A stretch of 64,000 nt of DNA from Paraspadella gotoi (GCA_051294375.1 CM119265.1:10309042-10373041), one strand, 5' to 3'. Positions 1-8,480 are shown, counted from the first letter of the stretch. The notes: generated by a model not told the origin, from the letters alone. Numbers and translations: made by a program.

Positions 1-10
1 CCTTTTCGAT

Positions 11-223
11 ATGATGATCGATCTCATTCCTATGGAGCATCTGGAAGAATTCCACGAAAGATACGATCGTTGGTATGATGAAACACTGTTTAAACTAGAT
101 CGTGTCAAAGCCTTGAACCTGTCAGAGTCAAGTAAAGAACTTTTGTTACAGATTATGATGAATAAACGGAGGGAAGTGTTGAAGAAAATCATTCTCGATC
201 TGCGAGATAGAGCGGAGAAATAA
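11..223 (+). CDS. Small charged ORF, array member 1 (type A)
   Basis: Encodes 70 residues from an ATG at 11. The window begins only 10 bases upstream, so a longer 5' part cannot be excluded. The product is rich in Glu, Asp, Lys and Arg, with heptad-like hydrophobic spacing, and is probably helical; I see no signal peptide or membrane segment. Its Ile-Pro-Met-Glu-His-Leu-Glu-Glu-Phe...Asp-Arg-Trp pattern recurs, frameshifted, in the next unit at 341-646, which supports the + strand as coding. I do not recognise the family. It is the first visible member of a head-to-tail series of short ORFs separated by about 80-190 bases. Confidence 0.5.
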   Translation: MMIDLIPMEHLEEFHERYDRWYDETLFKLDRVKALNLSESSKELLLQIMMNKRREVLKKIILDLRDRAEK

Positions 224-340
224 ATATGGGAGTTAATTAAAAGAAACTCACATGTTGCAAATTTACTTACCTTTCAGTTTACTGATTTGTGTGCAAATTA
301 TTCAATATACTTACCTTTCAGCTTTGGTATATATTTCAAA

Positions 341-646
341 ATGCAAAGGGAACGCATTGAGATTGTCGGAGAACTTCATATGCGAATATTGCTGGAGCTC
401 GTTCCAGTCCAGTTTAAAGAAGAATTTGTGGTCGAATTTGGACCGTTGGAAGGAGCGTACAGAGAAGAAGCTCAACGACACAGCGGATCAGATGGCACAG
501 TACGCCCCACTGGGTCGCGTCCCCACAGTGTCATTGGAAAGTCTCGACACATTGAACGAGATGCCATCGAGGACATTTATGCAGTTATAAAGAGATTTCG
601 CTCGTCGTGCCCAACTACAGACCGAGTAGAAATAAACCTGTCGTGA
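341..646 (+). pseudogene. Array member 2 (type A), probably frameshifted
   Basis: The ATG at 341 lies about 20 bases after a perfect ACTTACCTTTCAG (309-321); a second copy of the motif is at 265-277. The first third (Leu-Val-Pro-Val-Gln-Phe-Lys-Glu-Glu-Phe) matches member 1. The continuation that resembles member 1 (Leu-Asp-Arg-Trp-Lys-Glu-Arg-Thr-Glu-Lys-Lys-Leu) is in another frame, so a single-base indel near 440-450 is likely. The ATG frame stays open to 646 but turns into unfamily-like Ser/Pro/Arg-rich sequence. Either this is a decayed copy or the tail evolved by frameshift. Confidence 0.4.
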
Positions 647-773
647 AAAGGAGATTAAAAAAATGAAAACATTGCTTCAAATCCTTATTAGATTGATTTT
701 CGGATTATTTGATTTCGACATTTATTTATTCTTGTTTATTCAGGAAATATGACTTCATTTGACGGTTACATGT

Positions 774-905
774 ATGGCAAGTTTGGCATTTGCTACGATG
801 AAACTCATGGAGCGTCATTTTCAGATCCTGAGAGAGCAAGCGCGAACGATCCCAGATGTTGCTAAAAAGCAAGAAAATGGTTATTCGAATGCCTGTTCCA
901 GATAA
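774..905 (+). CDS. Very short array member 3 (43 aa)
   Basis: An ATG at 774 opens 43 codons ending at TAA 903-905. A TTATTCAG acceptor-like site sits about 30 bases upstream (736-743). The core Glu-Arg-His-Phe-Gln-Ile-Leu-Arg-Glu-Gln-Ala-Arg-Thr-Ile-Pro resembles the member at 3890-4213 (Glu-Asn-Ala-Leu-Trp-Ser-Leu-Arg-Glu-Glu-Glu-Ile-Arg-Lys). It is much shorter than its neighbours and may be a truncated copy. An alternative ATG at 749 uses another frame and gives a shorter, unrelated peptide. Function unknown. Confidence 0.3.
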   Translation: MASLAFATMKLMERHFQILREQARTIPDVAKKQENGYSNACSR

Positions 906-1035
906 AGGAAACAAAACTCAGTGCAAGGAGGCAGAGAAAACTCCAAATTGACAATTGCTCATTTATTATTATAGTTTTGCTTTCAGTTTGCAACTATTCG
1001 TTGAATAAATCTATTTTAAGAACTTGATTGGAAGT

Positions 1036-1368
1036 ATGTCAAACAGAATCGTCTGGTTGTGGGACGATTGGAGAAACCTGAAACGTCAGAAAGAAAGTGA
1101 AAATAGGAACAAGGAAATTATGGACGTAATTCTTCGAAGGCCGGAGGCTAATCTGTCTACAAACCTGATTGGGTAAGGGAGATTTTAGGTGAGAATAAAG
1201 GTCCGAGAGACGATGCCGAAAAAGCAATTGCCTCGCACGAGATTGGATGGAGACTGCAGAAATCCTGAGGAAAGAAAAGCCAAAAGAGCCAAGACCTTTG
1301 AAGCCATCAGTAAGATGATGCAGGAACGCATCGAGGAGCAGGAAAGCATCCTAAAAAACATTTCATGA
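1036..1368 (+). pseudogene. Array member 4 (type D), multiply frameshifted
   Basis: Starts at ATG 1036. Three successive frames together parallel the intact member at 1942-2286: an opening like its N-terminus, then a Pro-Asp-Trp-Val-Arg-Glu-Ile-Leu stretch matching Pro-Glu-Trp-Leu-Lys-Asp, then Met-Glu-Thr-Ala-Glu-Ile-Leu, then a Glu/Lys/Arg-rich helix ending at TGA 1366-1368. At least two 1-base shifts are needed. One alternative is an intron from the GTAAGG at about 1176 to CAG at about 1258, which would rejoin frame, but it would discard sequence that clearly aligns to the paralogue. I favour a decayed copy. Confidence 0.45.
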
Positions 1369-1468
1369 TTAAATAAATTTTCGTGAACTAATGCAAACAA
1401 ACTTCGGGAATATTGGTCAAATTGTTCAGATATATATTCTTATTTATTCACAGCTTTCTCAGATAATA

Positions 1469-1808
1469 ATGCAGAGCGGACTTCCGGCTTCATCAATCTA
1501 CTCCAGGGAGCATCTGGAACTTTGTGCATTACGAAAAGAAGACGGATGAGCTTGAAAGACGTCTCCCAGGTTCCGTTGAGAAATGCGTTGAACTATCGCA
1601 GAGTTATGCGTCAAAAATAAGGAACCTACGTGAAATCATTGCCAAGAGAAAGGCAAAGGACCCGGCGGCGAACGTGAAAGAGCTCGTCGAAAGATCCAGA
1701 CCTTCGAGAAGAATCTTGACTCTTGGGCGATGGAGGCGGATTTATCTCAGTCGAGGCTGTGTGTTCAGCCACGAAAGTTTGGAGTCTGTAAAGACAGAAT
1801 TCCTTTAA
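1469..1808 (+). pseudogene. Array member 5 (type E), frameshifted near its start
   Basis: The ATG at 1469 follows CACAG and TCTCAG acceptor-like sites (1449-1462). The ATG frame stops after about 26 codons. The frame matching the intact paralogue at 2351-2671 runs from about 1500 to 1808, sharing a Thr-Asp/Glu-Glu-Leu...Cys-Val-Glu-Arg/Lys-Cys block, an Arg-Arg-Ile/Asn-Ile-Leu block and a C-terminal Phe-Ser/Asn-His/Arg-Glu-Ser-Leu/Val-Glu motif. One indel between about 1470 and 1520 explains the break. Cysteine spacing is kept between the two copies, which supports real homology. Confidence 0.45.
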
Positions 1809-1941
1809 AGGAAACAGTTGAATTTGTGGGATTTTCTGTAATGTGAATGAAAACTTTAGATTAATCAATTTATCGTCCTCAAACATGATTGTTTGGCTAA
1901 ATAAACATTTACCTTCACAGCTAATAATTACCTGGCTAAAG

Positions 1942-2286
1942 ATGTCCGATCCGGTGGGTGGAGCTCGTTATCTTCAGGAATGGGAGCAACTCTACAAGAG
2001 AGAGAAGGAAACAGGGAATAAACAGTCGGGAAGGAACCTGAATGTGAGGGAACAGGAAGCGAAAATCAGACGTAATCCGGAATGGCTGAAAGACAAACCT
2101 GAAGACTACAAATTGAAGTTGAAAGAAGCGGCTCAAGAAGACGTTCGCAACGCGCGAGGATGGAAGAAAACGGCCTCGATGCTAAAGATTCACCAAAAGG
2201 AAAAGATAGAGACTTACAATGAAATAAATAAATTAATTGATGATTATATCAAAGAAAGAGAGGAGGAAATTCGGATTCTGTCATAA
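1942..2286 (+). CDS. Small charged ORF, array member 6 (type D, intact)
   Basis: The ATG at 1942 opens 114 codons. It follows an AACATTTACCTTCACAG acceptor-like site (about 1905-1920) and a second ATTACC. The product is about half Glu/Lys/Arg/Asp/Asn, with a Trp-Glu-Gln/Trp-Lys-Lys pattern and a C-terminal Glu/Ile heptad run suggesting a coiled coil. No membrane segment and no recognised domain. It is the intact counterpart of the frameshifted copy at 1036-1368. Stop-to-next-ATG distance is 64 bases, short enough for a polycistronic or tightly packed arrangement. Confidence 0.55.
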   Translation: MSDPVGGARYLQEWEQLYKREKETGNKQSGRNLNVREQEAKIRRNPEWLKDKPEDYKLKLKEAAQEDVRNARGWKKTASMLKIHQKEKIETYNEINKLIDDYIKEREEEIRILS

Positions 2287-2350
2287 ATATTTTAATTCTA
2301 TCTCACTTGCTTAATTATTCGTTCTTTACTTCAGTCATTTTCGGGATATA

Positions 2351-2671
2351 ATGCAAGGTCCCTGCGGATACCTGGCTCATTGTTACAAGGATTTTCGCGT
2401 CTTCGTCATAAGGCGAACTGAAGAGCTGAACAATGAAGCACCCGACTGTGTAGAGAGATGTTTCGATGTTATAAAGAATCATTCTCTGGAATTGAAACAA
2501 TTGCAGGAAGCTATTAAAGGACGAGAGGACGATGCAGGAGATCAATCACGAACGAATCAAGTTCCTGCAAGAAGAAATATTCTCGTCGAAAGATGGAAGA
2601 AGATCCGACTCGCCCAAGGACGCATCTTCAATCGAGAAAGTGTTGAGACACTGGTTGAGGAACTGCCATGA
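2351..2671 (+). CDS. Small charged ORF, array member 7 (type E, intact)
   Basis: 106 codons from ATG 2351, preceded by TTTACTTCAG (about 2325-2334). It has a cysteine-containing N-terminal third (Cys-Gly...His-Cys...Cys-Val-Glu-Arg-Cys) and a basic/acidic helical C-terminal half. Paralogue of the broken copy at 1469-1808. The four cysteines could bind metal or form disulfides, but they match no known family I can name. Confidence 0.55.
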   Translation: MQGPCGYLAHCYKDFRVFVIRRTEELNNEAPDCVERCFDVIKNHSLELKQLQEAIKGREDDAGDQSRTNQVPARRNILVERWKKIRLAQGRIFNRESVETLVEELP

Positions 2672-2767
2672 AATAATAATTTAAACTTACCTTCAGAGAG
2701 GACCGATTCGTTTTCCTCGTTAATACCTGTTTAATTTGAATTCATTCAGCTCAGCTACTTACCTATA

Positions 2768-3121
2768 ATGGCTCAAGGAAAATCCATTGCTGAAATTCAA
2801 GAAGAGATCACGCGTGATTGGGAAAAAGCGAGGAATATTAACGACCAATATCTGAGAAACTCTATGGTCGAGAACATTGTGTTCCGGGAACATGAAATTC
2901 GAATTCGAAAGAAGAAAGAAGAAAGAGAGGAAAGGATGAAGATAAGCAAAGCCATTGAAGCCTCTGAATTGTACAAGGATATTAAAGAATTAGAGGATCG
3001 CCGAAAATTAGCAATGGATGCAAAGCGGAAGAGGCCAAACCTCAGCGACATCTACGATGAGATTGAGGACCGAGCGAGAAAGCTGCAGGACGAAGCAAAA
3101 GAACGATTAATGAAAATTTAA
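2768..3121 (+). CDS. Small charged ORF, array member 8
   Basis: 117 codons from ATG 2768. ACTTACCTATA abuts the ATG, with further ACTTACCTTCAG-like (2686-2697) and TTCATTCAG (about 2741-2749) sites upstream. The protein is almost entirely Glu, Lys, Arg, Asp and Ile/Leu/Met, predicted as one long helix or coiled coil. I cannot align it confidently with a named family. Similar composition to members 6 and 11. Confidence 0.5.
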   Translation: MAQGKSIAEIQEEITRDWEKARNINDQYLRNSMVENIVFREHEIRIRKKKEEREERMKISKAIEASELYKDIKELEDRRKLAMDAKRKRPNLSDIYDEIEDRARKLQDEAKERLMKI

Positions 3122-3202
3122 AACTCTGCTCGAATTGGACACTCGTCAAGAATCAATTTAAATTATTATTTGATATTAATCCATTTGTCTTCAGATTACG
3201 AA

Positions 3203-3427
3203 ATGTCAGTCGATCATGAATTTAACAGACGAGAAATGCGACTTTATGCTAGCTATTTGATTCCAAGGTCCTTGGAGGGAGCTTTGGAAGATTTAAGAAA
3301 TTATGAAAAGGAGCTCATTCAAGAAGAAAGGGAGATCGAGAAGGGAATGGCTGGACAACCGACGAAAAGGAGCATAGAACTCCACAGAGGCAGAGCGGAA
3401 TACTTACGAGAGCACATGGGATGCTGA
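3203..3427 (+). CDS. Small charged ORF, array member 9 (74 aa)
   Basis: The ATG at 3203 follows TTTGTCTTCAG (3184-3194) by eight bases. The 74-residue product shares a Leu-(Ile/Trp)...Pro-x-x-Leu-Glu-x-Ala-Leu-(Glu/Asp)-(Asp/Glu)-(Leu/Ile) core with member 10 at 3558-3821, evidence that this frame has been under protein-level constraint. Both are short helices with no signal peptide. Confidence 0.55.
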   Translation: MSVDHEFNRREMRLYASYLIPRSLEGALEDLRNYEKELIQEEREIEKGMAGQPTKRSIELHRGRAEYLREHMGC

Positions 3428-3557
3428 AAAAATGGCCGGACATCTTAGAGGAAGAGGGAAAAATATTCGCATGCAGAGATTACAGAATACCTTATTACTG
3501 TTAATATTTTTATTCACTTACCTTTTTTAAATTCCAGTTCTCACTAGTTGCTTTGAA

Positions 3558-3821
3558 ATGTCAGAAGTGAGAAGGAATTTCAAGAAATATGCCAGGGAAA
3601 ACGCGTTATTCTGGTTGCCGACTAACCTTGAGGATGCGCTTGATGAAATCCAGAAAAGGGAAAATAACTTGGTCCAAAGGATTCAAGAGTACGGAATTCA
3701 CGGCGCGGACGAACGAGAATTTCAGACAATTGCACAACTTACCAGATGGGCGAAAATCCTGGAGGATCAGAGAGAGATTTTTTCATTGGGAACCAAAACT
3801 GTAATGAATTTGTATCTTTAA
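3558..3821 (+). CDS. Small charged ORF, array member 10 (87 aa)
   Basis: 87 codons from ATG 3558. Upstream lies CACTTACC (about 3513-3520), a T-run and AAATTCCAG (3530-3538). Shares the Pro-x-x-Leu-Glu-x-Ala-Leu-Asp/Glu core with member 9 and an Arg-Glu-Asn-Ala-Leu-(Phe/Trp) motif with member 11. The C-terminal six residues are hydrophobic. Function unknown. Confidence 0.55.
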   Translation: MSEVRRNFKKYARENALFWLPTNLEDALDEIQKRENNLVQRIQEYGIHGADEREFQTIAQLTRWAKILEDQREIFSLGTKTVMNLYL

Positions 3822-3889
3822 CTTACCCGTTCGCTTTTAAGCCGAAACAAATTGGCGTATTCAAATAATTTACTTACCTTCAGTGCAAA

Positions 3890-4213
3890 ATGGATTTTAA
3901 AGCCTTTAATAGAATTCGAGATCAACTAAACAAAGATTGGATTGAACTCGACAAGAAACCATGGGGCCAAGAAAAGACGAAATCCATCATCGACCTAACA
4001 ATAAGGGAAAACGCATTGTGGAGCCTGAGAGAAGAGGAAATCAGAAAGCAGACTCCACGGACAACGGCGGAAATCAGGAAAGAATTAAAGAAGTCGAACG
4101 ACACCATATGGCTGATCAGGGAGGCGTTCAAGTTAAAGCCCGAAAATGCAAGCATTTACCTCCGGTTCCTCGAAGCAGAAAAAGAAAAGACGAAGGGATT
4201 TGAAAACTCATGA
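3890..4213 (+). CDS. Small charged ORF, array member 11 (107 aa)
   Basis: 107 codons from ATG 3890, seven bases after TTTACTTACCTTCAG (ending 3883), the clearest example of the shared upstream motif. It contains Arg-Glu-Asn-Ala-Leu-Trp, as in member 10 but with Trp for Phe, a Trp-Ile/Leu pattern, and a basic/acidic C-terminus. Soluble helical protein by composition; no family recognised. Confidence 0.55.
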   Translation: MDFKAFNRIRDQLNKDWIELDKKPWGQEKTKSIIDLTIRENALWSLREEEIRKQTPRTTAEIRKELKKSNDTIWLIREAFKLKPENASIYLRFLEAEKEKTKGFENS

Positions 4214-4315
4214 TTGCTTTCTTGTATATTCATTTGGCCGGTGCAAAGCATTTATTGATCATTGGATTTAGCATTTCTTTGTCATTATTGTATTATTTGT
4301 TTTACTTACCAAAGC

Positions 4316-4666
4316 ATGTCCAAAGACATAGATTCCGATCATTGGATCCGTGGCCACAGTCAACTTACGTACGTCACGAAAATCCGGATGAAGCAAGAAG
4401 TCAGCCAAAGGATGCCGAACTCCGCGGAGGAGGCCTTTGAACAAGTCGGAATCAACTGGTCAGAGATGGCGAAAAGTGAAGTCGCTATCGAGGCCAAGAT
4501 AGCAGAAGATTCGCAAGCGGACATTGAAGCTGAAAGGAAAAGAATCAAATTCCTTGATGATGAAAATACAAACCTCATCCTTTGGGCAAAACTCAAGATG
4601 CAACGAGGGGATTTATTTGCTCAAAAGACTTTATGCGAGATTGCAGCGAAATCGCACGAGAATTGA
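4316..4666 (+). CDS. Small charged ORF, array member 12 (116 aa)
   Basis: 116 codons from ATG 4316, immediately after TTTTACTTACCAAAG (4300-4314). The C-terminal two thirds are acidic/helical with an Asp-Asp-Glu-Asn...Leu-Ile-Leu-Trp motif comparable to the Glu-Asn-x-x-Leu-Trp motif in members 10 and 11. Last intact-looking unit of the array. Confidence 0.5.
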   Translation: MSKDIDSDHWIRGHSQLTYVTKIRMKQEVSQRMPNSAEEAFEQVGINWSEMAKSEVAIEAKIAEDSQADIEAERKRIKFLDDENTNLILWAKLKMQRGDLFAQKTLCEIAAKSHEN

Positions 4667-4921
4667 CATTTATTGTATATTGCTCATAATTCATTAACAT
4701 TGTTTCGTTGGGTCATTTCTCTGTTGAAGTTGTTGGTTAAATAATTAGTTATTCATTCTCAAACTTACCTTTCAACAGTGTGTCTTTCCAATAACAAGTT
4801 ACGATCGCGCTAAAAACATTTAATAAACTCGTAAACCTGATAAACTTTTCGAAATTCGAGAGTCGCGGCAAAGGAGACCAACTTGAAGCGCGTCAATTCC
4901 GAGGTGAAACACATTTACCTG

Positions 4922-4953
<32 letters not shown>

Positions 4954-4997
4954 ATTCATATGATAAACCATTTGAATAATATACTTACCTATACCAG
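4667..4997 (+). other. Spacer with splice-like motifs and a 30-A tract
   Basis: No credible gene. It holds AAACTTACCTTTCAACAG (4761-4778), a short non-coding stretch, TTTACCTG (about 4914-4921), an uninterrupted run of 30 A (4922-4951) and another ATACTTACC (981-989 of the 4 kb block). The A tract directly follows a donor-like sequence and could mark a reverse-transcribed insertion, but I see no flanking target duplication. Confidence 0.5.
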
Positions 4998-6375
4998 ATG
5001 TTCAACTCCCGCGATATCATGTGGGGAAATGACGAACGCCTCAACCTTTCACTCGATGTCCCAGGGGAGGATTACGCTCCATCTTTCCGTCAACTCCCCT
5101 CCTCGACGCAGAAAACTGCGCGAATCCAGACGACGTCGCCGGTTTTAACCGAAGAGATCCGCTGAATCTCGGGACTCCGCCCAACCCCAATATCAACACC
5201 CCATCCCACACGACTATCCCACCTACCGTCAGCACGCCCCTTCCCTCTTTAATGGATCTTCCGGAGGTATTTAAATTGACTTTGTTTGGGATTATTGTTT
5301 ATTATTTATTTATACTCACCTGGTGACGTTTACAGTCAATTCTTCTTCAACGCCAACCGCTGAATTCGGCGCTCGAAGATTCCTCATCGAGCGACGGGAC
5401 CCTGGCCTACGAAATCCCGCCCACTCCCAAAACCCCGCCCACCTGCCGACGACTCTGTTCGGACCGCCAATCCGAAAACTCCGCCAATCCCGATGCGGAA
5501 CGGGAAAATCGACTCTGCCAAGTGCAACAACAATCTCAGCCTTCTCGCTTATAACAACGAGAAGATTCCCTTCATCATAGGAACGTCGGATGAATGGAAA
5601 TTCAGGCCAGACGTCCCACTCACCGGCAAGATCGGGAAGTGGATTAAAGCGTGTCGTCGTAACTGGCGTAGAGTCGCGAAAAAGAGAGAATCGATTTCGT
5701 GCCGCTTCGTTTTCGAGAATTCGGATTAATCGTTAATCCAGTGAAGAACAGGACGAGAGACTCCACTTCCCGCCCAATAACAATAAGAAGTCGGCCGCGA
5801 CCAAGCGAAACGTCGTCGTCAAGACTCCAACCTCATCAACTTCTTCATCGTCCGTCGTCGAAACGGCACCTTTGAAGGACCGCTGGCGTCGTCTTCGTTC
5901 ATCGACGCGCAGAGGAAACCACGTAGCGATGAAGTTCGTCGTCTTCTCGCTGAGAAGGAGGCACTGAAGCTCGAACGTGACAAGTATAGGGCTCGCGCGC
6001 CAAGTTCGAGGAGGATCTTGCGCAAGAAAGGAAGCTGCGCGAGAAAGAGCGGAATCGTTTCGAGGAGAAGTTGCAGAAACTCAGAGAAGATTTTGACAAG
6101 CGAACGGACCGCCTTACGGAAACTCACCTTCACGAGATTAAGAGCTGGCGGGAGGCTCTTTGTGCTCCGCGAAAATCGCCTAAGCCTCACTCACCGTCAA
6201 AGAACAAAGAGAAGCAGCGTGAGTCTCCCAAGATGCGTGTAAATAGTGAGCCTTTTAGAATCGCGGTCGCTCGTCCCCACTTACCCGATTTTGCCCCTCC
6301 TCCCCACCTCCAACACCTGACGAAGCCCCCCCGTCAGTCCCCACCCCCCCACAAAAAACATAAAGGTCATAAATA
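4998..6375 (+). pseudogene. Broken multi-exon or frameshifted gene, family unknown
   Basis: The ATG at 4998 follows TACCTATACCAG directly. Coding-like sequence then jumps frames. About 38 codons in frame 1 shift near 5110 to a Pro/Thr-rich frame ending in a donor-like GAG/GTATTT (about 5267). After TTTACAG (about 5334) come Ser/Pro-rich and Gln-rich segments. Near 5505-5729 is a compact block containing Ile-Gly-Thr-Ser-Asp-Glu-Trp and a Lys/Arg/Trp cluster. From about 5930 to 6375 a Glu/Lys/Arg coiled coil ends in a Pro/Lys-rich tail. At least three indels are needed for one protein. It could be a pseudogene or a fast-evolving relative of the upstream array. Confidence 0.4.
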
Positions 6376-7084
6376 ATTCATTTACCTTATATACTTACCC
6401 TATTCCTTTTCATTATCTTCTCTTACGTCAGCCTAATTTGTATAATAGTTAATCAAATTCATTTCGACTGGCGTCAATAACAATTTCCTGTCATTTGTCC
6501 ATTCCCCACCCTTCCTTACTTACTACCCTGAATAAATATCTTGAATCCTCGATTACTCACGTCTAATGACAAGTTATTTCATTTAATAATTTAGTAACAC
6601 TTACCTGTCGTATACTAATTATTTAAACGTACCTACGGTTCTATATTATAATTATAACAATCTTGAATCAAAAATGTTCCATTAAAAAGTTATGATACTT
6701 ACTTGTGTCCCATGTTAGTAATATCGTTCAATGATACTTACCAAAGTGTAAATAATATTGCAGTGAAGAATTACTCACCTGTTCCCTTACTATGTAAAAT
6801 AAATTGGACAACGTAATAAAGATACAAGGTTATAATTTCTCAAGTGATGACGATAGTCGAGGAAAGATGCTAGATAATTCAAGTTTATTTACCCCTCACA
6901 AATGGGGGATAGAAAGATTCCTTTTTAAAGCTAAGATTCCCAAACTAAAACCGAATAAGTTCAAACAAGCCACAAAATTTGTGTGGAGATAAATAAATTC
7001 GATCGAGACTGCCAAGACGCGTTTCCATGTCCACTGAGTTGCTGAAAGACGGACGTTCCTGACTCGGTACCGGAAGGATCGACG
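6376..7084. other. Gene-free AT-rich stretch dense in AGGTAAGT-type motifs
   Basis: No credible ORF. Within about 400 bases there are at least six ACTTACC/ACTCACC strings (near 6396, 6601, 6634, 6700, 6738, 6774). Read on the - strand these are consensus splice donors (AG/GTAAGT, AG/GTGAGT). They look like remnants of the same repeat unit that precedes the small ORFs. Confidence 0.5.
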
Positions 7085-7094
7085 GTGGGAGTGA

Positions 7095-7325
7095 ATCGGC
7101 ATGGGATCCGCAGATGGACTCGCAGACGGGATCCGCAGATGGACTCGCAGACGGGACTCGCCGACAGGGATCCGCAGATGGATCTCGCAGACGGATCCGC
7201 AGATGGACTCGCAGACGGGACTCGCGGACGGGACTCGCGACGGGATCCGCAGATGGTGTTTGCAGATGGGATCTGCAGATGGGATCTACAGATGGGATCT
7301 ACAGATGGGACCGGAGACGGGATCC
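7095..7325. repeat. Minisatellite, GCAGATGGGATC/GCAGACGGGACTC units
   Basis: Tandem units of about 10-12 bases, often combined into about 25-base higher-order units, built on CGCAGAYGG(GA)YC. Units drift from GGATCCGCAGATGG at the left to GGATCTACAGATGG at the right. All three + frames are open across the tract, a composition effect rather than evidence of a gene. Confidence 0.8.
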
Positions 7326-7489
7326 ATCAACGGGTTCGCTTGCAGTCAGGATTGGGTTGGGAAATTGCAGCTGCAAAAGGGGGGGAGTATCGCAGCATCG
7401 CAGTATGGGAAATGCAGTGCCTTCTGGAACGGGGGGAGAGAGGAGAACGACGAACTTACCTGCAAGATGACGCAGTTTGAAATGACTTA

Positions 7490-8257
7490 GATGTGCCACT
7501 ATGTCTGCGCTTTCTTTAATTGGCAACCTTGACATATGAGTATTTACAATGTTCCCAAGGTGGGAGTGTAACAATAGGCGCTAGCATAGTGGTACGAGCG
7601 GAGCATGGGATGGAACCGATGATCATCTGTTTCCAAATAATTCCTTACTTTCGCCCTCTACCGTTCTTGGTTCCAGCTCATTCTCCGATGGAAGGCCGAA
7701 TCGTAAACTTCGAAATAATAATTTTCTATATTTCACAAAAATGTAAATATTTAATTAAATATTTATTATTACTATTATTTAAGAATTAATTAATAAATTA
7801 ATTCGTCCTTCCGTTCTAGGTTTGAACATTCCTTCTCATATTTTGGAATCCAACGAAAATGAACTCGTCTACTAAAATATACCGGATAGTTCTACATTAA
7901 GTGATTATATTTAGGTATTATTAGTTAAGAACTAGTTAATTTTACAGACTTCTTGTCCGAACGTTCGTCTCTACTTGATTGACTTCTAATGAGCGGGTTT
8001 CGAACGTAGATATACGAGAAAATCGTGAAAAAGTCAAAAAAAAAAAAACGCGAAATCAGTAAGGAAACAACCGAACTAGATGAGCGCGAAAAAAGAATTG
8101 AGGCTTTCGTATACCCGGATGAGGGAGGGAGCCGGCTTGGGATTTGCCGGCTCCCATTGGTCGAGGCCGGTTCACGTGACGGCTTCCCCTGGATTTTCTT
8201 TTTTTCATCTATCGATGTTATTTTGTTCGTTTTCTTACTTCTATAGTATGGTGATAC
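7490..8257. other. Gene-free stretch, left flank of the retroelement
   Basis: AT-rich with no supported gene. The part from about 7925 to 8257 is open in both directions over short distances but shows no family features. It may belong to an extended left repeat of the Penelope-like element, because the adjoining 8258-8480 segment is duplicated at 11325-11552. Confidence 0.4.
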
Positions 8258-8480
8258 GATCGTTTTATGAGGAAAACGCATATTATTTTTATTGTGAGCA
8301 ATATATTTCGGTTAACATCGCTAACCATGAGTTACTTTGCGAAGTAAATGCAAGAAAAAACAGACCACAAAAAAGTAAAAAAAATATTTTGGTTAAAAGA
8401 GAGAGAGAGAATAAGAGTGAAAAGAAATATGAGGTCAAAGTAAGGACAAAAGCTCAAGAGAAAGAAAGAGAAAGAACCCC
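8258..8480 (-). repeat. Direct repeat (pseudo-LTR-like), left copy
   Basis: About 220 bases beginning near TTTTATGAGGAAAACGCATA, containing CAATATATTTCGGTTAACATC and a GA-rich stretch. The same order of sequence recurs at 11325-11552 with scattered 1-2-base indels. The pair brackets the reverse-transcriptase and GIY-YIG remnants, as pseudo-LTRs do in Penelope-like elements. Confidence 0.65.

Noticed and set aside
1176-1191. A 16-base GTAAGG...TTTTAG resembling a ciliate-size intron in the 1036 unit
   Set aside because: The sequence inside aligns with the intact paralogue in another frame, and other introns in the window are 60 bases or longer.
7085-7490. Three overlapping + strand ORFs of 118-131 codons
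   Set aside because: All three frames are open only because the minisatellite unit lacks stops; no start context or family similarity.
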